A stretch of 64,000 bases of DNA, taken from positions 744,001-808,000 of the forward strand of contig OZ244951.1 of the NCBI GenBank assembly GCA_965222315.1. The letters are read 5' to 3'. The position numbers and the translations under genes were made by a program. The notes beneath the pieces were generated by a model. It was not told the origin of the DNA, searched no databases, and worked only from the letters and a program-made list of their open reading frames with translations. Shown here piece after piece: positions 18,488 to 28,518 of this stretch. The stretch comes from JACKII01 sp965222315 (lineage in GTDB: Bacteria; Pseudomonadota; Alphaproteobacteria; Bin95). Every line of letters begins with the position of its first letter. The stretch's first letter is position 1.

Positions 18488-18834
18488 CACTTGGGTGCCG
18501 GCCAGATCTCGTAAGCCTGCGCCGCGTTGTCGTTTAAGAGCGCTGCTCGCTCCGTCGGGGCATAGCTTGCGGTCATGCGTTTGAACGAATTCCACGGCAC
18601 GCCGTCGGAGCAGTTGACCTTGTCCACCAGAAAGTTGCTGTCGAACATACAGCGGTTGGGTCCGAACGCTTCAATCGCAGGCTCATAGTGGCGCCGGGTC
18701 GCCTCGCCGAGTTTCTCGCTTGTGGTCGGCTTGGGCCGCTTTTCCCAGCCGAAGCCGCAATAGGTCATGTTGAGCGCGCCGAGTTTCGCCACCACGTTTG
18801 GGCAGTCGGCGGCGAAAGCCCGAATGCCTTGACC
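18460..18834 (-). pseudogene. 3' fragment of an amidohydrolase-2 family gene
   Basis: The open stretch reads IRAFAADCPNVVAKLGALNM, then GFGWEKRPKPTTSE, then AFGPNRCMFDSNFLVDK and VPWNSFKRMTA. This is the C-terminal half of amidohydrolase-2 proteins (TIM-barrel metal hydrolases), where the family reads CMFESNFPVDK. A TGA sits directly upstream (18835-18837) and the N-terminal HxH metal site is absent, so it is 5'-truncated. The 3' end overlaps the last codons of the convergent unknown gene by 28 bp. Upstream to 19000 the minus strand has an open frame (RYGLWQTHGNAYKQCIDDW) that I do not recognise. Confidence 0.75.
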
Positions 18835-18837
18835 TCA

Positions 18838-19151
18838 AGTCTCGTAAACCGCGTCCCGTCGTCCAGCAAATCTGCCGCAAGTGAACTCCAAATTCCCAGG
18901 CTGTCGTAGCGGTCATGCCAATCGTCAATGCACTGTTTGTAGGCGTTGCCGTGCGTCTGCCAAAGACCGTACCTGATAGGCTGGAATGCCCTCAGCGGCA
19001 CTCACTCCGTTATGCATCTCCCTTAGTCAACTGCAGTTATTGCCTGGAAATTGGACGTTATCATCTTGCCTATGCTCGCCAAAATTTCAATTGATTTCAA
19101 GATTATCCGGATAAAAATTCAAGAAATACATGAATTTTGGAGGGAAAACCC
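18838..19151. other. Intergenic between remnant and ABC operon
   Basis: The first part is decayed coding-like sequence on the minus strand. From about 19020 the DNA becomes AT-rich and probably carries the promoter of the sugar ABC operon; no clear -35/-10 pair can be chosen. Confidence 0.4.
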
Positions 19152-19247
19152 ATGGAAATTTCGATGAGGACTCGTCAATTAGATATTGCGCCATGCGGTA
19201 TAATGAACCACCATCAATCCGTAATCTTGATTTGCAAACCTGGGTGA
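19152..19247 (+). CDS. Possible 31-residue leader peptide
   Basis: ATG at 19152 has a strong GGAGGG (19139-19144) 7 nt upstream. The frame MEISMRTRQLDIAPCG, continuing to TGA at 19245, lies 123 bp before the solute-binding-protein gene. The leader ATTTTGGAGGGAAAACCCATG resembles the leader of the next gene (AATGGAGGAAACCCGTG), so it may be a duplicated or truncated gene start instead of a functional peptide. Confidence 0.35.
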   Translation: MEISMRTRQLDIAPCGIMNHHQSVILICKPG

Positions 19248-19370
19248 AACTTCAGAAGCCCAGTATCGAACATGTAAACTCCGCCAGAAAGGTTCAAGAT
19301 TACAGTGGGTTCAACCGCTTGGTTAACGCAACGCCAATTGCGTGCCAGGTTCGGAAAATGGAGGAAACCC

Positions 19371-20726
19371 GTGAAGGAAACGTCTTCGAAAAAACCAAAG
19401 ACTAAGCTGGTATCGGATCAGAGCCGCCGGGAGTTTCTAGGAACGACTGCGGCGGTCGGTGGTGGCATGGCCGCCATCCTTGCTACTGGCAAGGCGCCTG
19501 CCTATGCGCAAGAACGTGAACTGCGCATGCTGGTTTGGTCACATTTTGTGCCGGAGTCCGACGACGAACTTCGCCGGCAGTTTGAGGAATTCGGCAAGCA
19601 GAATGGTGCAAAGGTTCGTATGGACCGCGTCGCCCACCTGCAGTTGCCAGCCGTGCTGGCCGGTGAGGTGCAAGGTCAGAAAGGCCACGACATCGTCAAT
19701 GTCTCGCAGGCCAACCCCTATCTCTACGCCAACCAATTGGAAGACATCACCGATATTTACGAGAAGATCGGTGCCAATGGTGGCGGCTGGACCACCGACA
19801 CTATGGGCAAGGGGCCGAACGGCGTGCAGAGGGGCCTGCCCTGGTATTTCATCTCGTTCCCGCTCGTCTACCGCATGGACCTGTTGGAAGAGGTTGGCGA
19901 GAAAGTCCCGGACACCTGGGAAGACGTGCACCGCATCGGTAAGAAACTGAAAGCCAAGGGACACCCGCTCGGCATCCAGTTGGCGCATTCCAACGACTCG
20001 AACTTCATTAATCGCGGGATCCTATGGTCCCACGGCGCCAAATTGGTGGAGGATGACAGCGAAACCATCGCCATCAATTCGCCGGAAGGTCTCGAAGCGT
20101 TCAAGTTCGTTAAAGCGCTCTACAACGACTCGATGGAGCAGGAAGTTCTGGCCTGGGACGACCGCAATAACAATGTCTGCATGGTTTCCGGCAAGTGCAG
20201 CATGATTTTCAATCCGATTAGCGCCTATCGCAGCGCCATTCGGGAAAACGCGGTGATCCCCGGCACCGACCGTCCGATCCATGAGGTCATGAATCACGCA
20301 TTGCCGCCCCAGGGCCCCGGCGGGCGCCATATGGGCGCTTCGTTTGTCGGCGTCGGCGTCTGGAGATTCGCCAAGAACAAAGAACTCGCGAAGGAGTTCC
20401 TGGAGTATCATTTCCAAAAGGAAAATCAGGAAAAGCTGCTGACGGCTAGCCTGGGCTTTAACCAGCCCGTGCTGAAAGACTTCCTGGACCACGAGATATT
20501 CGCCTCCGATCCGAAGTACAAGTTCGCGACCGAAATCGCACTGTACACCCATCCATTGGGTTGGCCGGGGCTTCTGACCTCGGCGGCGCAGACGGTCTAC
20601 GACCAGTATTTGTTGCCCGACGCCCTTGCTGAATGCGCAACAGGTCGGCTGACGCCCGAGGAAGCGGTCGCCAAGCTCGAGAGCCAGATGACGCGCATCT
20701 ATCGCCGCTTCAAACGCCGCGGCTAA
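19371..20726 (+). CDS. ABC sugar-type solute-binding protein, Tat-exported
   Basis: 451 residues from GTG at 19371, chosen because GGAGG is 6 nt upstream; the longer frame from 19305 lacks a ribosome site. Twin-arginine signal SRREFLGTTAAVGGG with cleavage near AYAQE. The mature part is a class 1 (MalE/UgpB-like) periplasmic binding protein: LRMLVWSHFVPESDDELRRQ, GLPWYFISFPLVYRMDLLEE, DTWEDVHRIGKKLKAKG and a C-terminal VAKLESQMTRIYRRF helix. First gene of a four-gene CUT1 importer. The Tat signal implies folding before export. The ligand is not readable; sugar, polyol or glycerol-phosphate-type solutes are typical. Confidence 0.88.
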   Translation: MKETSSKKPKTKLVSDQSRREFLGTTAAVGGGMAAILATGKAPAYAQERELRMLVWSHFVPESDDELRRQFEEFGKQNGAKVRMDRVAHLQLPAVLAGEVQGQKGHDIVNVSQANPYLYANQLEDITDIYEKIGANGGGWTTDTMGKGPNGVQRGLPWYFISFPLVYRMDLLEEVGEKVPDTWEDVHRIGKKLKAKGHPLGIQLAHSNDSNFINRGILWSHGAKLVEDDSETIAINSPEGLEAFKFVKALYNDSMEQEVLAWDDRNNNVCMVSGKCSMIFNPISAYRSAIRENAVIPGTDRPIHEVMNHALPPQGPGGRHMGASFVGVGVWRFAKNKELAKEFLEYHFQKENQEKLLTASLGFNQPVLKDFLDHEIFASDPKYKFATEIALYTHPLGWPGLLTSAAQTVYDQYLLPDALAECATGRLTPEEAVAKLESQMTRIYRRFKRRG

Positions 20727-20803
20727 CGCCGGGCTTTGGATCGTTTGTGGGTTCCGGCCTGCCAACCGGCAGGCCGGAACCGTCTACAGCCGAGAGGGCG
20801 AAA

Positions 20804-21772
20804 ATGGCTGCCGTTCACCCCCCAGAAGGCCGGGAAGTCATCCGGCCACCGTCACGGCCGTTCAGCAAGGCGCTGCGCAAAATGGCCGGGCCGGATATCG
20901 ATGGCTACGGGTTTGTTCTTCCTGCGGCGTTCGTGATGATCGCCTTGGTCGTCTACCCGTTCTGTCTCGCCGTCTATTTCAGTCTGAGCGATGCCTTCAT
21001 CGGCTATCCGCCGGAATTCATCGGTCTCGATAACTTCGTCTATATTCTGACGGAAGACGATATTTTCCTGCGCACAATCCGGAATACGCTTTATTTCGCG
21101 TTCTTCTCGGTCGTGTTCAAAATTGTCCTGGGGATGACAGCGGCGCTGTTGTTGCTCAAGGCGCTGAAGCTCAAAAAGATCCTGCGCGGTTCGCTCCTGA
21201 TCCCGTTTGTCGCCCCGACCGCGCTCACAACGCTCGGCTGGTGGCTGATCTTCGATCCGACTTACAGCCACATCAACTGGATCCTGGTGAATGTCTGGCC
21301 CTTCAACGCGCTGGGCATCGGCCCCTATCACTGGTTGGGCGACCCGGACCTGGCGCTTTGGGTCTGTATCTTCGTCAATATTTGGCGCGGGCTGCCATTC
21401 TTCATCATCACCATACTGGCGGGCTTGGTCTCCATTCCGCAGCACCTTTACGAGGCGGCGGACATCGATGGCGCCAGTGCCTGGAAGAAGTTCTGGAACA
21501 TCACCGTTCCGTTGCTCCGCCCCATCCTGGCGATTGTGATCCTGTTCTCGACCATCTTCACGCTCGCGGACTTCAATATCGTCTTCGTGCTGACCCGCGG
21601 CGGACCGATGAACTCGACGCATCTGTTCGCGACCTACTCGTATGTCACTGGCATCGCCAATCACGAAATCGGCCTCGGCGCGGCCATCTCTTTGTTCCTG
21701 TTCCCGATCCTGGTCATCACGGTGATCGGCCTGCTGCGCCTGGTGCGGAGGGATACAAGCTATGAGCTCTAG
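20804..21772 (+). CDS. ABC sugar-type permease (MalF/UgpA-like)
   Basis: 322 residues from ATG at 20804 with GAGAGGG just upstream; the long frame beginning at 20633 overlaps the binding-protein gene and is not used. About six membrane segments, the first near LPAAFVMIALVVYPFCLAVY. The cytoplasmic EAA loop reads YEAADIDGASAWKKFWNITV, the contact site for the ATPase. A short loop region PYHWLGDPDLALW replaces the large periplasmic loop of MalF. It forms the inner-membrane channel with the next gene, whose ATG lies 11 bp inside this one, consistent with translational coupling. Confidence 0.88.
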   Translation: MAAVHPPEGREVIRPPSRPFSKALRKMAGPDIDGYGFVLPAAFVMIALVVYPFCLAVYFSLSDAFIGYPPEFIGLDNFVYILTEDDIFLRTIRNTLYFAFFSVVFKIVLGMTAALLLLKALKLKKILRGSLLIPFVAPTALTTLGWWLIFDPTYSHINWILVNVWPFNALGIGPYHWLGDPDLALWVCIFVNIWRGLPFFIITILAGLVSIPQHLYEAADIDGASAWKKFWNITVPLLRPILAIVILFSTIFTLADFNIVFVLTRGGPMNSTHLFATYSYVTGIANHEIGLGAAISLFLFPILVITVIGLLRLVRRDTSYEL

Positions 21773-22712
21773 CAGCCCTACATTGGTGCCGACCGCCGTC
21801 GATGCGGCGGCGACCGGCATTCCGATTGCCAGTGGCGGCCCGGCGGTGCGCAACCGGACGCCCGCGTGGCGGCGGCGCAAGGAAGCTTACAATTATCTGG
21901 CGCTCATTCCTTACGTGGCCTTCGCCCTGTTCCCGCTCTACATCATGATGATTACCTCGGTGAAGCCGGACCAGGAAATCGCGAACCCGAGCGAGTTCAA
22001 CCCATTCTGGACCACGGGCGTCACGCTCGATCAGTATGTCTTTCTGGCGGAAAACACGGCCTTTTTCGAAGAATGGCTGGTCAACACGATCATCGTGGCC
22101 GTGGTTTCCACCATCATCTCGGTTTCGATCGGCATCCTCGCGGCCTACGCCCTTGCCCGGTTGCGGTTCCGCGGCGTCGAGGTATTCGGCATCGCCGTGT
22201 TCATCACTTATCTGGTGCCGCAGCCGCTGCTGTTCATCCCGCTGATCGACGTCATCAACTTCATCGACGATATCGTTCCGATCCGCGATACCTACTGGTC
22301 GCTGATCATCACCTACCCGACATTCCTCACGCCATTCGTGATCTGGCTGCTGCTGGGATACTTCAAAACCATCCCGGTAGAGGTGGAAGAGTGCGCCTAC
22401 CTTGACGGATGTTCGCGCCTCGGCGCGCTCTGGCGGGTCGTCTTGCCGATGGCCATGCCGGGCATCATCTGCGCGATCCTGTTCGCCTTCACCCTGTCCT
22501 GGAATGAGTTCCTCTACTCGCTGGTGTTTATCCAGGCGCAGGAAGCCAAGACCATCGGCGTCGGCGTGTTTACCGAACTGATCCGCGGCGACGTTTACTA
22601 TTGGGGCTCGCTGATGGCGGCCTGTTTCGCCGGCACGATCCCGATCGTCGTCTTGTACGCATTCTTCATGGACTACTACGTCTCCGGCCTAACGTCCGGC
22701 GCTATCAAGTGA
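21762..22712 (+). CDS. ABC sugar-type permease (MalG/UgpE-like)
   Basis: 316 residues. A 45-residue polar N-terminus precedes six membrane segments starting YLALIPYVAFALFPLYIMM. Periplasmic TSVKPDQEI and the EAA loop EECAYLDGCSRLGALWRVVL are typical of MalG-type subunits; the second residue of the usual EAA triplet is Cys here. The start overlaps the upstream permease by 11 bp and the ATPase follows after 21 bp. It is the second half of the importer channel. Confidence 0.88.
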   Translation: MSSSSPTLVPTAVDAAATGIPIASGGPAVRNRTPAWRRRKEAYNYLALIPYVAFALFPLYIMMITSVKPDQEIANPSEFNPFWTTGVTLDQYVFLAENTAFFEEWLVNTIIVAVVSTIISVSIGILAAYALARLRFRGVEVFGIAVFITYLVPQPLLFIPLIDVINFIDDIVPIRDTYWSLIITYPTFLTPFVIWLLLGYFKTIPVEVEECAYLDGCSRLGALWRVVLPMAMPGIICAILFAFTLSWNEFLYSLVFIQAQEAKTIGVGVFTELIRGDVYYWGSLMAACFAGTIPIVVLYAFFMDYYVSGLTSGAIK

Positions 22713-22733
22713 GCGTGGAGGGGATTTGCACCA

Positions 22734-23834
<1,101 letters not shown>

Positions 23835-24169
23835 GTATTCCTGCAGTATACAGTCTCCTAAGACCGTGTTTGACATCGAACCTGATTTACCGATCATCCG
23901 TTCGTTTAGCGACCATTTGAAAAAGCCGTGTCGCCTGTCCTACGCCTCCATGCATGAAATGATTTTTTGATCGCGAACCTACCTTATTGTAGCGATGATG
24001 GCTTTATAGACACAATCCACAACGTAATTAGACGGGACAATGCAGATGTCAGTGAGGGGGCATTTCCTTCGTACTTAAAGCTATGCTCTCAGCAAACACC
24101 GCTCTCTTTAGAACGCATTTTGAGGTACAATGAATCAGCGACCCAGTATTTAATACGAGGATATTGGCA
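23835..24169. other. Intergenic, AT-rich, no gene recognised
   Basis: The region holds no credible gene: the longest frame (from 23967) has no ribosome site and overlaps the next gene. It probably contains the end of the ABC transcript and the promoter of the metalloprotease-like gene. GAGG at about 24157 is that gene's ribosome site. Confidence 0.5.
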
Positions 24170-26923
24170 ATGGCACTACCGGAAGAAATCGGAAACCCGC
24201 ATTGGCCGCCATTTGGCAGGGAACCGGGACCGGAGCACGCTTGGCTGAGATTTCAGACCCTTAACGTTGGCGACCGCCGCGCGGTAGTCGCGGCACATGT
24301 CCAGGTTCCCTATGTTGTCGATGTGGGGGGGGCGGTGTCCAGTCTCGACCAAATCGCGCCATTTGTTGCCCACAACTATCTGACTAGGCTGAATACCTAT
24401 CTGAAATGCAAGAACGGCATCGGGCTCGGCGTGCCACCGTCATGGCTTGAAGCGCTGGACCCGAGCAAGGCTGCACACTTCGGCACCATCCGGTGGTTAC
24501 CTATTTGGCCAAGTCCGGGTGGTGGCAACCTTGACGCGAAGCCGCGGCTTGCATCGTGGAATTTGTCACGCACGGACGATCACGAATTGCCTGCCCAGAT
24601 CATGATGGTCGCCGCCGAGGTGTATGCGGACGACGGCACGGTGCTCTCATACGACGTCGGCGTAACCGTTCCCATGACCGTAGTCGATTTGGACGAGGGC
24701 CGCCGGCAGTTGATCGTGCGGTCCGTCAACATCGAACTGCCTCGTGTCGGACAGCGAAGTTTTACCGAAATCGCTGCCGCGGTAGACCCCGAATACCAAC
24801 CGGCCTTTTTCTTTTTCGCCGAAACCGCGCTGACTGGCGCCATGAGGTCGGAGGCGCTGTTGGGCAACATTGCGCTATCTAGCGGTGTGAAAGCGGATAC
24901 GCTCGCCATCGACGAACTCCGTTTCACTGCCGACTGGCGGCCGTCGAACAGAACTGTCCTTTTTGTCGGAAAGGCGCTGGGATCACCACCTAGCAATCGA
25001 TCCAACGTCAGTCACGAGGTCGTTAGTGAGATCATTTTCCCACAAAAGGACCAGTTTAAGCCTGGTGTCGTGGAGACGAAGAGAAGCCCGCTGGTCACCC
25101 ATGCGGCCCCAGGCGACGCCGAGGTTTTTCGCAGGACACCACCCGGCTGGTTTGACGATGCGGCGCCGGACGCGGAGTACAGCTACCGGTTGCGGCGCCC
25201 GGGGCGCAAAGACAGTGTCCTTGAGGACTATCGAATACTCGAGACGATCAAGCCAACAGCCAATGTCGTGTTGAACGAACCGGGGTATTTCGAGGTCCGG
25301 CTCTGCCCGAACATCGTCAAGGCCGACAATGGTGTAGGCGGAACCGTCAAGTCGGTCCGTCTTCCTGGCACGTCCTGGCCGGCCCCGCGGCGGGACGACT
25401 TCAGTGCCATCAGCGCTTACCGAAATAGTCGCATGTTTTTTGACATGCTGGAGAGTTTCGGTCTGACTCCGCAGACGCTGGTCGTCCGGGCCCAGCAGGA
25501 GGTTCAGATCTTCTATCGCTCCGGCATTTATCCGGGGCCTGGCGGAGACGGCCGCACCATCAACGCCCAAGTTGCATTTGACTGCCGGAACAGGGAGCTG
25601 CCGTTTGTCGATATGCGCTTCGCCATCGCGCAACATAACCGGTGGGCGCGCCCCGATGGCGGATGGGCGCAACCACTCGGTATCGCGACGAGCGGACGCT
25701 GGGTCCTGCACGAGTTCGGTCACTACCTGTTGGCCGCACGGCTCGGAAAATTGGAGTTCGACTTCGCCCACAGCGCTGGGGACGCGATGGCGGCCGTATT
25801 CTTCGATCCGCTTTCCCGCCTCGCGGATACGCGGGGCGGCGTGTCGGAGAAGTTTCGCGGCTACACCTACCCGTTAGTCTTTACGACCCGGCGCCACGAC
25901 CGGGAGGTGGGCCTTGGCTGGGCCTGGTACGGCACGCTCAACCGTTCTGCCCTTAGTGTCTCCTCGGGCGGCTGCAACGATAAAAAAGGCTACCTGACCG
26001 AGCAGATCCTGTCGTCGAGTGTTTTCCGGCTGTACCGGTGCCTGGGCGGGGATACGAAAACCGGTGAGGCGCCCGACAGATACACGAGACGCCGGGCTGC
26101 TCACATGACGCTGTTCCTGCTGGTCAGGGCGATCGCCGGGTTCGGCCCGTCGCCATCAGTGGCGGAATGCCTGGAGCTGGCCATGGAAACCGCGGGTATC
26201 GGCATGATGACGCGTTTGCCTGTTCCATCGGATAACCATCCTGAAAGACTGCCGGACGCATGGGAGCCTGCGCTGACGCACAAAACGGTGCGCTGGGCTT
26301 TTGAGGCGCAGGGAATGTTCCCTGCCGACCCTGGCCGTGACCACAATGCGCCAGGCAGCCCACCGCCGGTTGACCTGTTTGTTGCGGATCAACGACCGAC
26401 GCGGATCGCGTATTCCTCAGGCGTCGTCGCCTATGGCGCCGGGAGCTATGTCCCCGTCTCGCTTGACTGGGCGGGCGAGCGCCTTTGGACGATCGATCCC
26501 GGCGCAATGCGCATCGAGATCGGCAATCGCGGTAGCTACCCGGTGCATGATGCACAGTTGCGGATTTGGATCGGCTCCGCTGACAGGCCCCCGGAAAAAG
26601 TCCGTTGGGACTTGGACAGCGTGATCGACTGGCACGTCGCCATCGGACCCTTTCCTGTTGTGCTCGAAGGAAACGGGATTCAGACGGTCGAATTGCCACC
26701 AGAGGTCGAGGAGGAGCTGCGCCAGCTAACGGCGCCGATGCTGTTGGTCCTTGTCGAGGTCAGCACGCCTTATGATGTGGCCAATACCGATCCTTCGGCA
26801 TGTTTGCCGTCTGCCGTGCCGGACGGTCAAAGCGGGAATACAGCCCTACCGACGATACCGCGGCGGCTTGCCGATCTGGTCGCAAATGACAACAACCTGG
26901 GGTTAATGGTTTTCATCGTTTAG
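24170..26923 (+). CDS. Large HExxH metalloprotease-like protein
   Basis: 917 residues from ATG at 24170 (GAGG about 9 nt upstream); a TTG two codons earlier is too close to the ribosome site. No signal peptide or membrane segment. Residues about 500-560 hold RWVLHEFGHYLLAAR, a zinc-binding HExxH (His514), followed after about 15 residues by FAHSAGDAMAAVFFDP; a third zinc ligand is not certain. The C-terminal 190 residues start DLFVADQRPTRIAY and look like a CARDB-type beta domain (RIEIGNRGSYPVHDAQLRIW). The N-terminal 480 residues have no motif I recognise. It converges with the haloperoxidase-like gene 65 bp downstream. Protease activity is an inference from the motif. Confidence 0.65.
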   Translation: MALPEEIGNPHWPPFGREPGPEHAWLRFQTLNVGDRRAVVAAHVQVPYVVDVGGAVSSLDQIAPFVAHNYLTRLNTYLKCKNGIGLGVPPSWLEALDPSKAAHFGTIRWLPIWPSPGGGNLDAKPRLASWNLSRTDDHELPAQIMMVAAEVYADDGTVLSYDVGVTVPMTVVDLDEGRRQLIVRSVNIELPRVGQRSFTEIAAAVDPEYQPAFFFFAETALTGAMRSEALLGNIALSSGVKADTLAIDELRFTADWRPSNRTVLFVGKALGSPPSNRSNVSHEVVSEIIFPQKDQFKPGVVETKRSPLVTHAAPGDAEVFRRTPPGWFDDAAPDAEYSYRLRRPGRKDSVLEDYRILETIKPTANVVLNEPGYFEVRLCPNIVKADNGVGGTVKSVRLPGTSWPAPRRDDFSAISAYRNSRMFFDMLESFGLTPQTLVVRAQQEVQIFYRSGIYPGPGGDGRTINAQVAFDCRNRELPFVDMRFAIAQHNRWARPDGGWAQPLGIATSGRWVLHEFGHYLLAARLGKLEFDFAHSAGDAMAAVFFDPLSRLADTRGGVSEKFRGYTYPLVFTTRRHDREVGLGWAWYGTLNRSALSVSSGGCNDKKGYLTEQILSSSVFRLYRCLGGDTKTGEAPDRYTRRRAAHMTLFLLVRAIAGFGPSPSVAECLELAMETAGIGMMTRLPVPSDNHPERLPDAWEPALTHKTVRWAFEAQGMFPADPGRDHNAPGSPPPVDLFVADQRPTRIAYSSGVVAYGAGSYVPVSLDWAGERLWTIDPGAMRIEIGNRGSYPVHDAQLRIWIGSADRPPEKVRWDLDSVIDWHVAIGPFPVVLEGNGIQTVELPPEVEEELRQLTAPMLLVLVEVSTPYDVANTDPSACLPSAVPDGQSGNTALPTIPRRLADLVANDNNLGLMVFIV

Positions 26924-26940
26924 GTCACTGTTCGAGCCTC

Positions 26941-26971
26941 CGCGTCAGGCCGTGAGGCGCAGCCTGGCGCG
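26941..26971. terminator. Hairpin between convergent genes
   Basis: GCGTCAGGC pairs with GCCTGGCGC (one G-T wobble) around an 11-nt loop, 26942-26970. It lies between the stops of two convergent genes and could serve both. There is no strong T tract on either side. Confidence 0.45.
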
Positions 26972-26988
26972 GAATGGTTCGTTTAGGC

Positions 26989-28410
26989 CTAGGTCCAATC
27001 CGCGGGCCACTCCATCGCTGCGTTCGCGATTACAGTGTTCAGCGTCGGGCAGTCGATGATGCCTCCGGCGTGCAAGTGCGGGTTCTCGCGCGGCCGGTTC
27101 AGAAGTGCGTCCCAAATACCGGCGGCGAGATGGCGGCTCGCATAGGTATCCGACGGATAATGCACGCCCAGCCGCTCTCGGTTGACACCGATCCTGTGCG
27201 CGATTTGCAGAAGCGGCGAGGCTATTTCTCCCCGGTCAGCAAAGTCTTGCCATGTTGGTCTTGCGAGGACAGCACCGCTCCCCGGCATGCCATTGCGGGA
27301 GACGCCATAACGCGCTCTGATACCTGGGATTTCCAAAAGCAGAAGGGCGATGAAGTGTGCCAGGAAGGAATGCCCGCTGGGGAAGGCTGGGTGGGCCGGC
27401 GGCCCGAACGGTACGGTTAGGCCCGGCCGCAGCACTGACGGGCGGACCCGGCCATAAAAGGCCTTGTAGGACATATAGGCCACATTTCCCAGAGCAAGGC
27501 CTAGGTCGATCAGCTTCAGCGTATTGGGGTGGTCGAACGAATTCGCGCCGAGGAAGTGGATAATGTAGACCGGTAGGCCGTCGGCCTGAAACTCCAACTC
27601 CTTCATATATTTGAGGCGGTCGTCCTCCATGTAGATCTTGAGTGCTTCCAATTCTGCTTGGATCGCGGTGAACGCAGCCAAGGCGTCTGCCTCATTCTGA
27701 TTCACGCTTTGATTCCGGTCCGGGACATAGCGCCAATGGAGATCGCCGGGTTCGATCCACCTGCGGTAGACCGCATTGATCCGTGTCGGGTGCCATCGTT
27801 CCCACTGTCCAGCGAATTCGAGGGCCGCCAGCGTTGCCGGCTCTGAGCGGTCGGCCGCCCGGAGCCATTCGCCAAGGTGCGGGTCAAACGGCAAGGTCCA
27901 GAACCGCAAGGCTGGGTCCCAATCCTCCGTACGCCAGGCCAGAACCTTAGGGCGCGCGGCGTGGGTGGGATCGGGTTGGTATGGGTTGATGATGTATTCG
28001 AGAGGGAAGGAACTTTCGCCCGCGTTGTCGGGCGTGAAATCGAGCGTCCAGGGGACAAAGCCCAATTCAATCGGCGTGGCATAATAGCTGCGGAATGTTC
28101 CGAGGCCAGCGTCGGCACCCGCGGTGAGCCTGGCCGCCTGTTCGACACCAAGCCCCAGGCCCAGCCCGTTGCCGAGACCCAGCCCGAGCCCCAAACCTAA
28201 ACCATTGCCAAGACCCAAGCCGTTGCCGAGGCCTAACCCATTTCCCAGGCCAAGTCCCAAACCGTTTCCCAGCCCTAGCCCCAAACCGTTGCCAAGACCC
28301 AATCCATTTCCCAGGCCAAGTCCCAAGCCGTTGCCAAGACCGAGCCCTAGACCTAATCCAAGGCCATTGCTTGTAGCGCCGTCACCCCGGCCAGAACCAC
28401 CATTCTTCAT
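26989..28410 (-). CDS. Vanadium haloperoxidase/PAP2-like protein with Gly-Leu-Asn repeat N-terminus
   Basis: 473 residues from ATG at 28410 (GAGGAG 8 nt upstream). Residues about 17-90 are a low-complexity repeat of GLGLG and GNGLG units. The C-terminal domain carries the acid-phosphatase/haloperoxidase signature: KAFYGRVRPS (K and R of motif 1), PAFPSGHSFLAHF (motif 2) and RERLGVHYPSDTYA (motif 3). Such proteins are usually vanadium-dependent haloperoxidases or PAP2 phosphatases; several large soluble bacterial ones lack membrane segments, as here. No signal peptide is seen. It faces the HExxH gene tail-to-tail. The reaction cannot be chosen from sequence alone. Confidence 0.75.
   Translation of the reverse strand: MKNGGSGRGDGATSNGLGLGLGLGLGNGLGLGLGNGLGLGNGLGLGLGNGLGLGLGNGLGLGNGLGLGNGLGLGLGLGLGNGLGLGLGVEQAARLTAGADAGLGTFRSYYATPIELGFVPWTLDFTPDNAGESSFPLEYIINPYQPDPTHAARPKVLAWRTEDWDPALRFWTLPFDPHLGEWLRAADRSEPATLAALEFAGQWERWHPTRINAVYRRWIEPGDLHWRYVPDRNQSVNQNEADALAAFTAIQAELEALKIYMEDDRLKYMKELEFQADGLPVYIIHFLGANSFDHPNTLKLIDLGLALGNVAYMSYKAFYGRVRPSVLRPGLTVPFGPPAHPAFPSGHSFLAHFIALLLLEIPGIRARYGVSRNGMPGSGAVLARPTWQDFADRGEIASPLLQIAHRIGVNRERLGVHYPSDTYASRHLAAGIWDALLNRPRENPHLHAGGIIDCPTLNTVIANAAMEWPADWT
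28140..28365 (-). repeat. Minisatellite encoding (GLGLGN)n
   Basis: About 75 codons of alternating GLG and NGL units, built from 6-, 12- and 18-base subunits (pattern GGNCTNGGNAAYGGN), with silent variation at third positions. The variation shows the array is old or under protein-level selection, yet length changes by slippage in multiples of 6 would stay in frame. Confidence 0.9.
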
Positions 28411-28518
28411 CCTGATATCTCCTCTTCAGTTCGGTGACCCAAGGTGGTCAGCCGTAATGAATCTCGATCAAATGGCTAGAATACGTAATTACTACGCATC
28501 CGATGCCGAGACGCCGGT

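Noticed and set aside
23967..24248. 93-codon frame before the HExxH gene
   Set aside because: No Shine-Dalgarno, AT-rich non-coding composition, and it runs into the next gene out of frame.
28140..28365. Possible CRISPR array
   Set aside because: The units are contiguous 6-18 base coding repeats without unique spacers and no cas gene is present.
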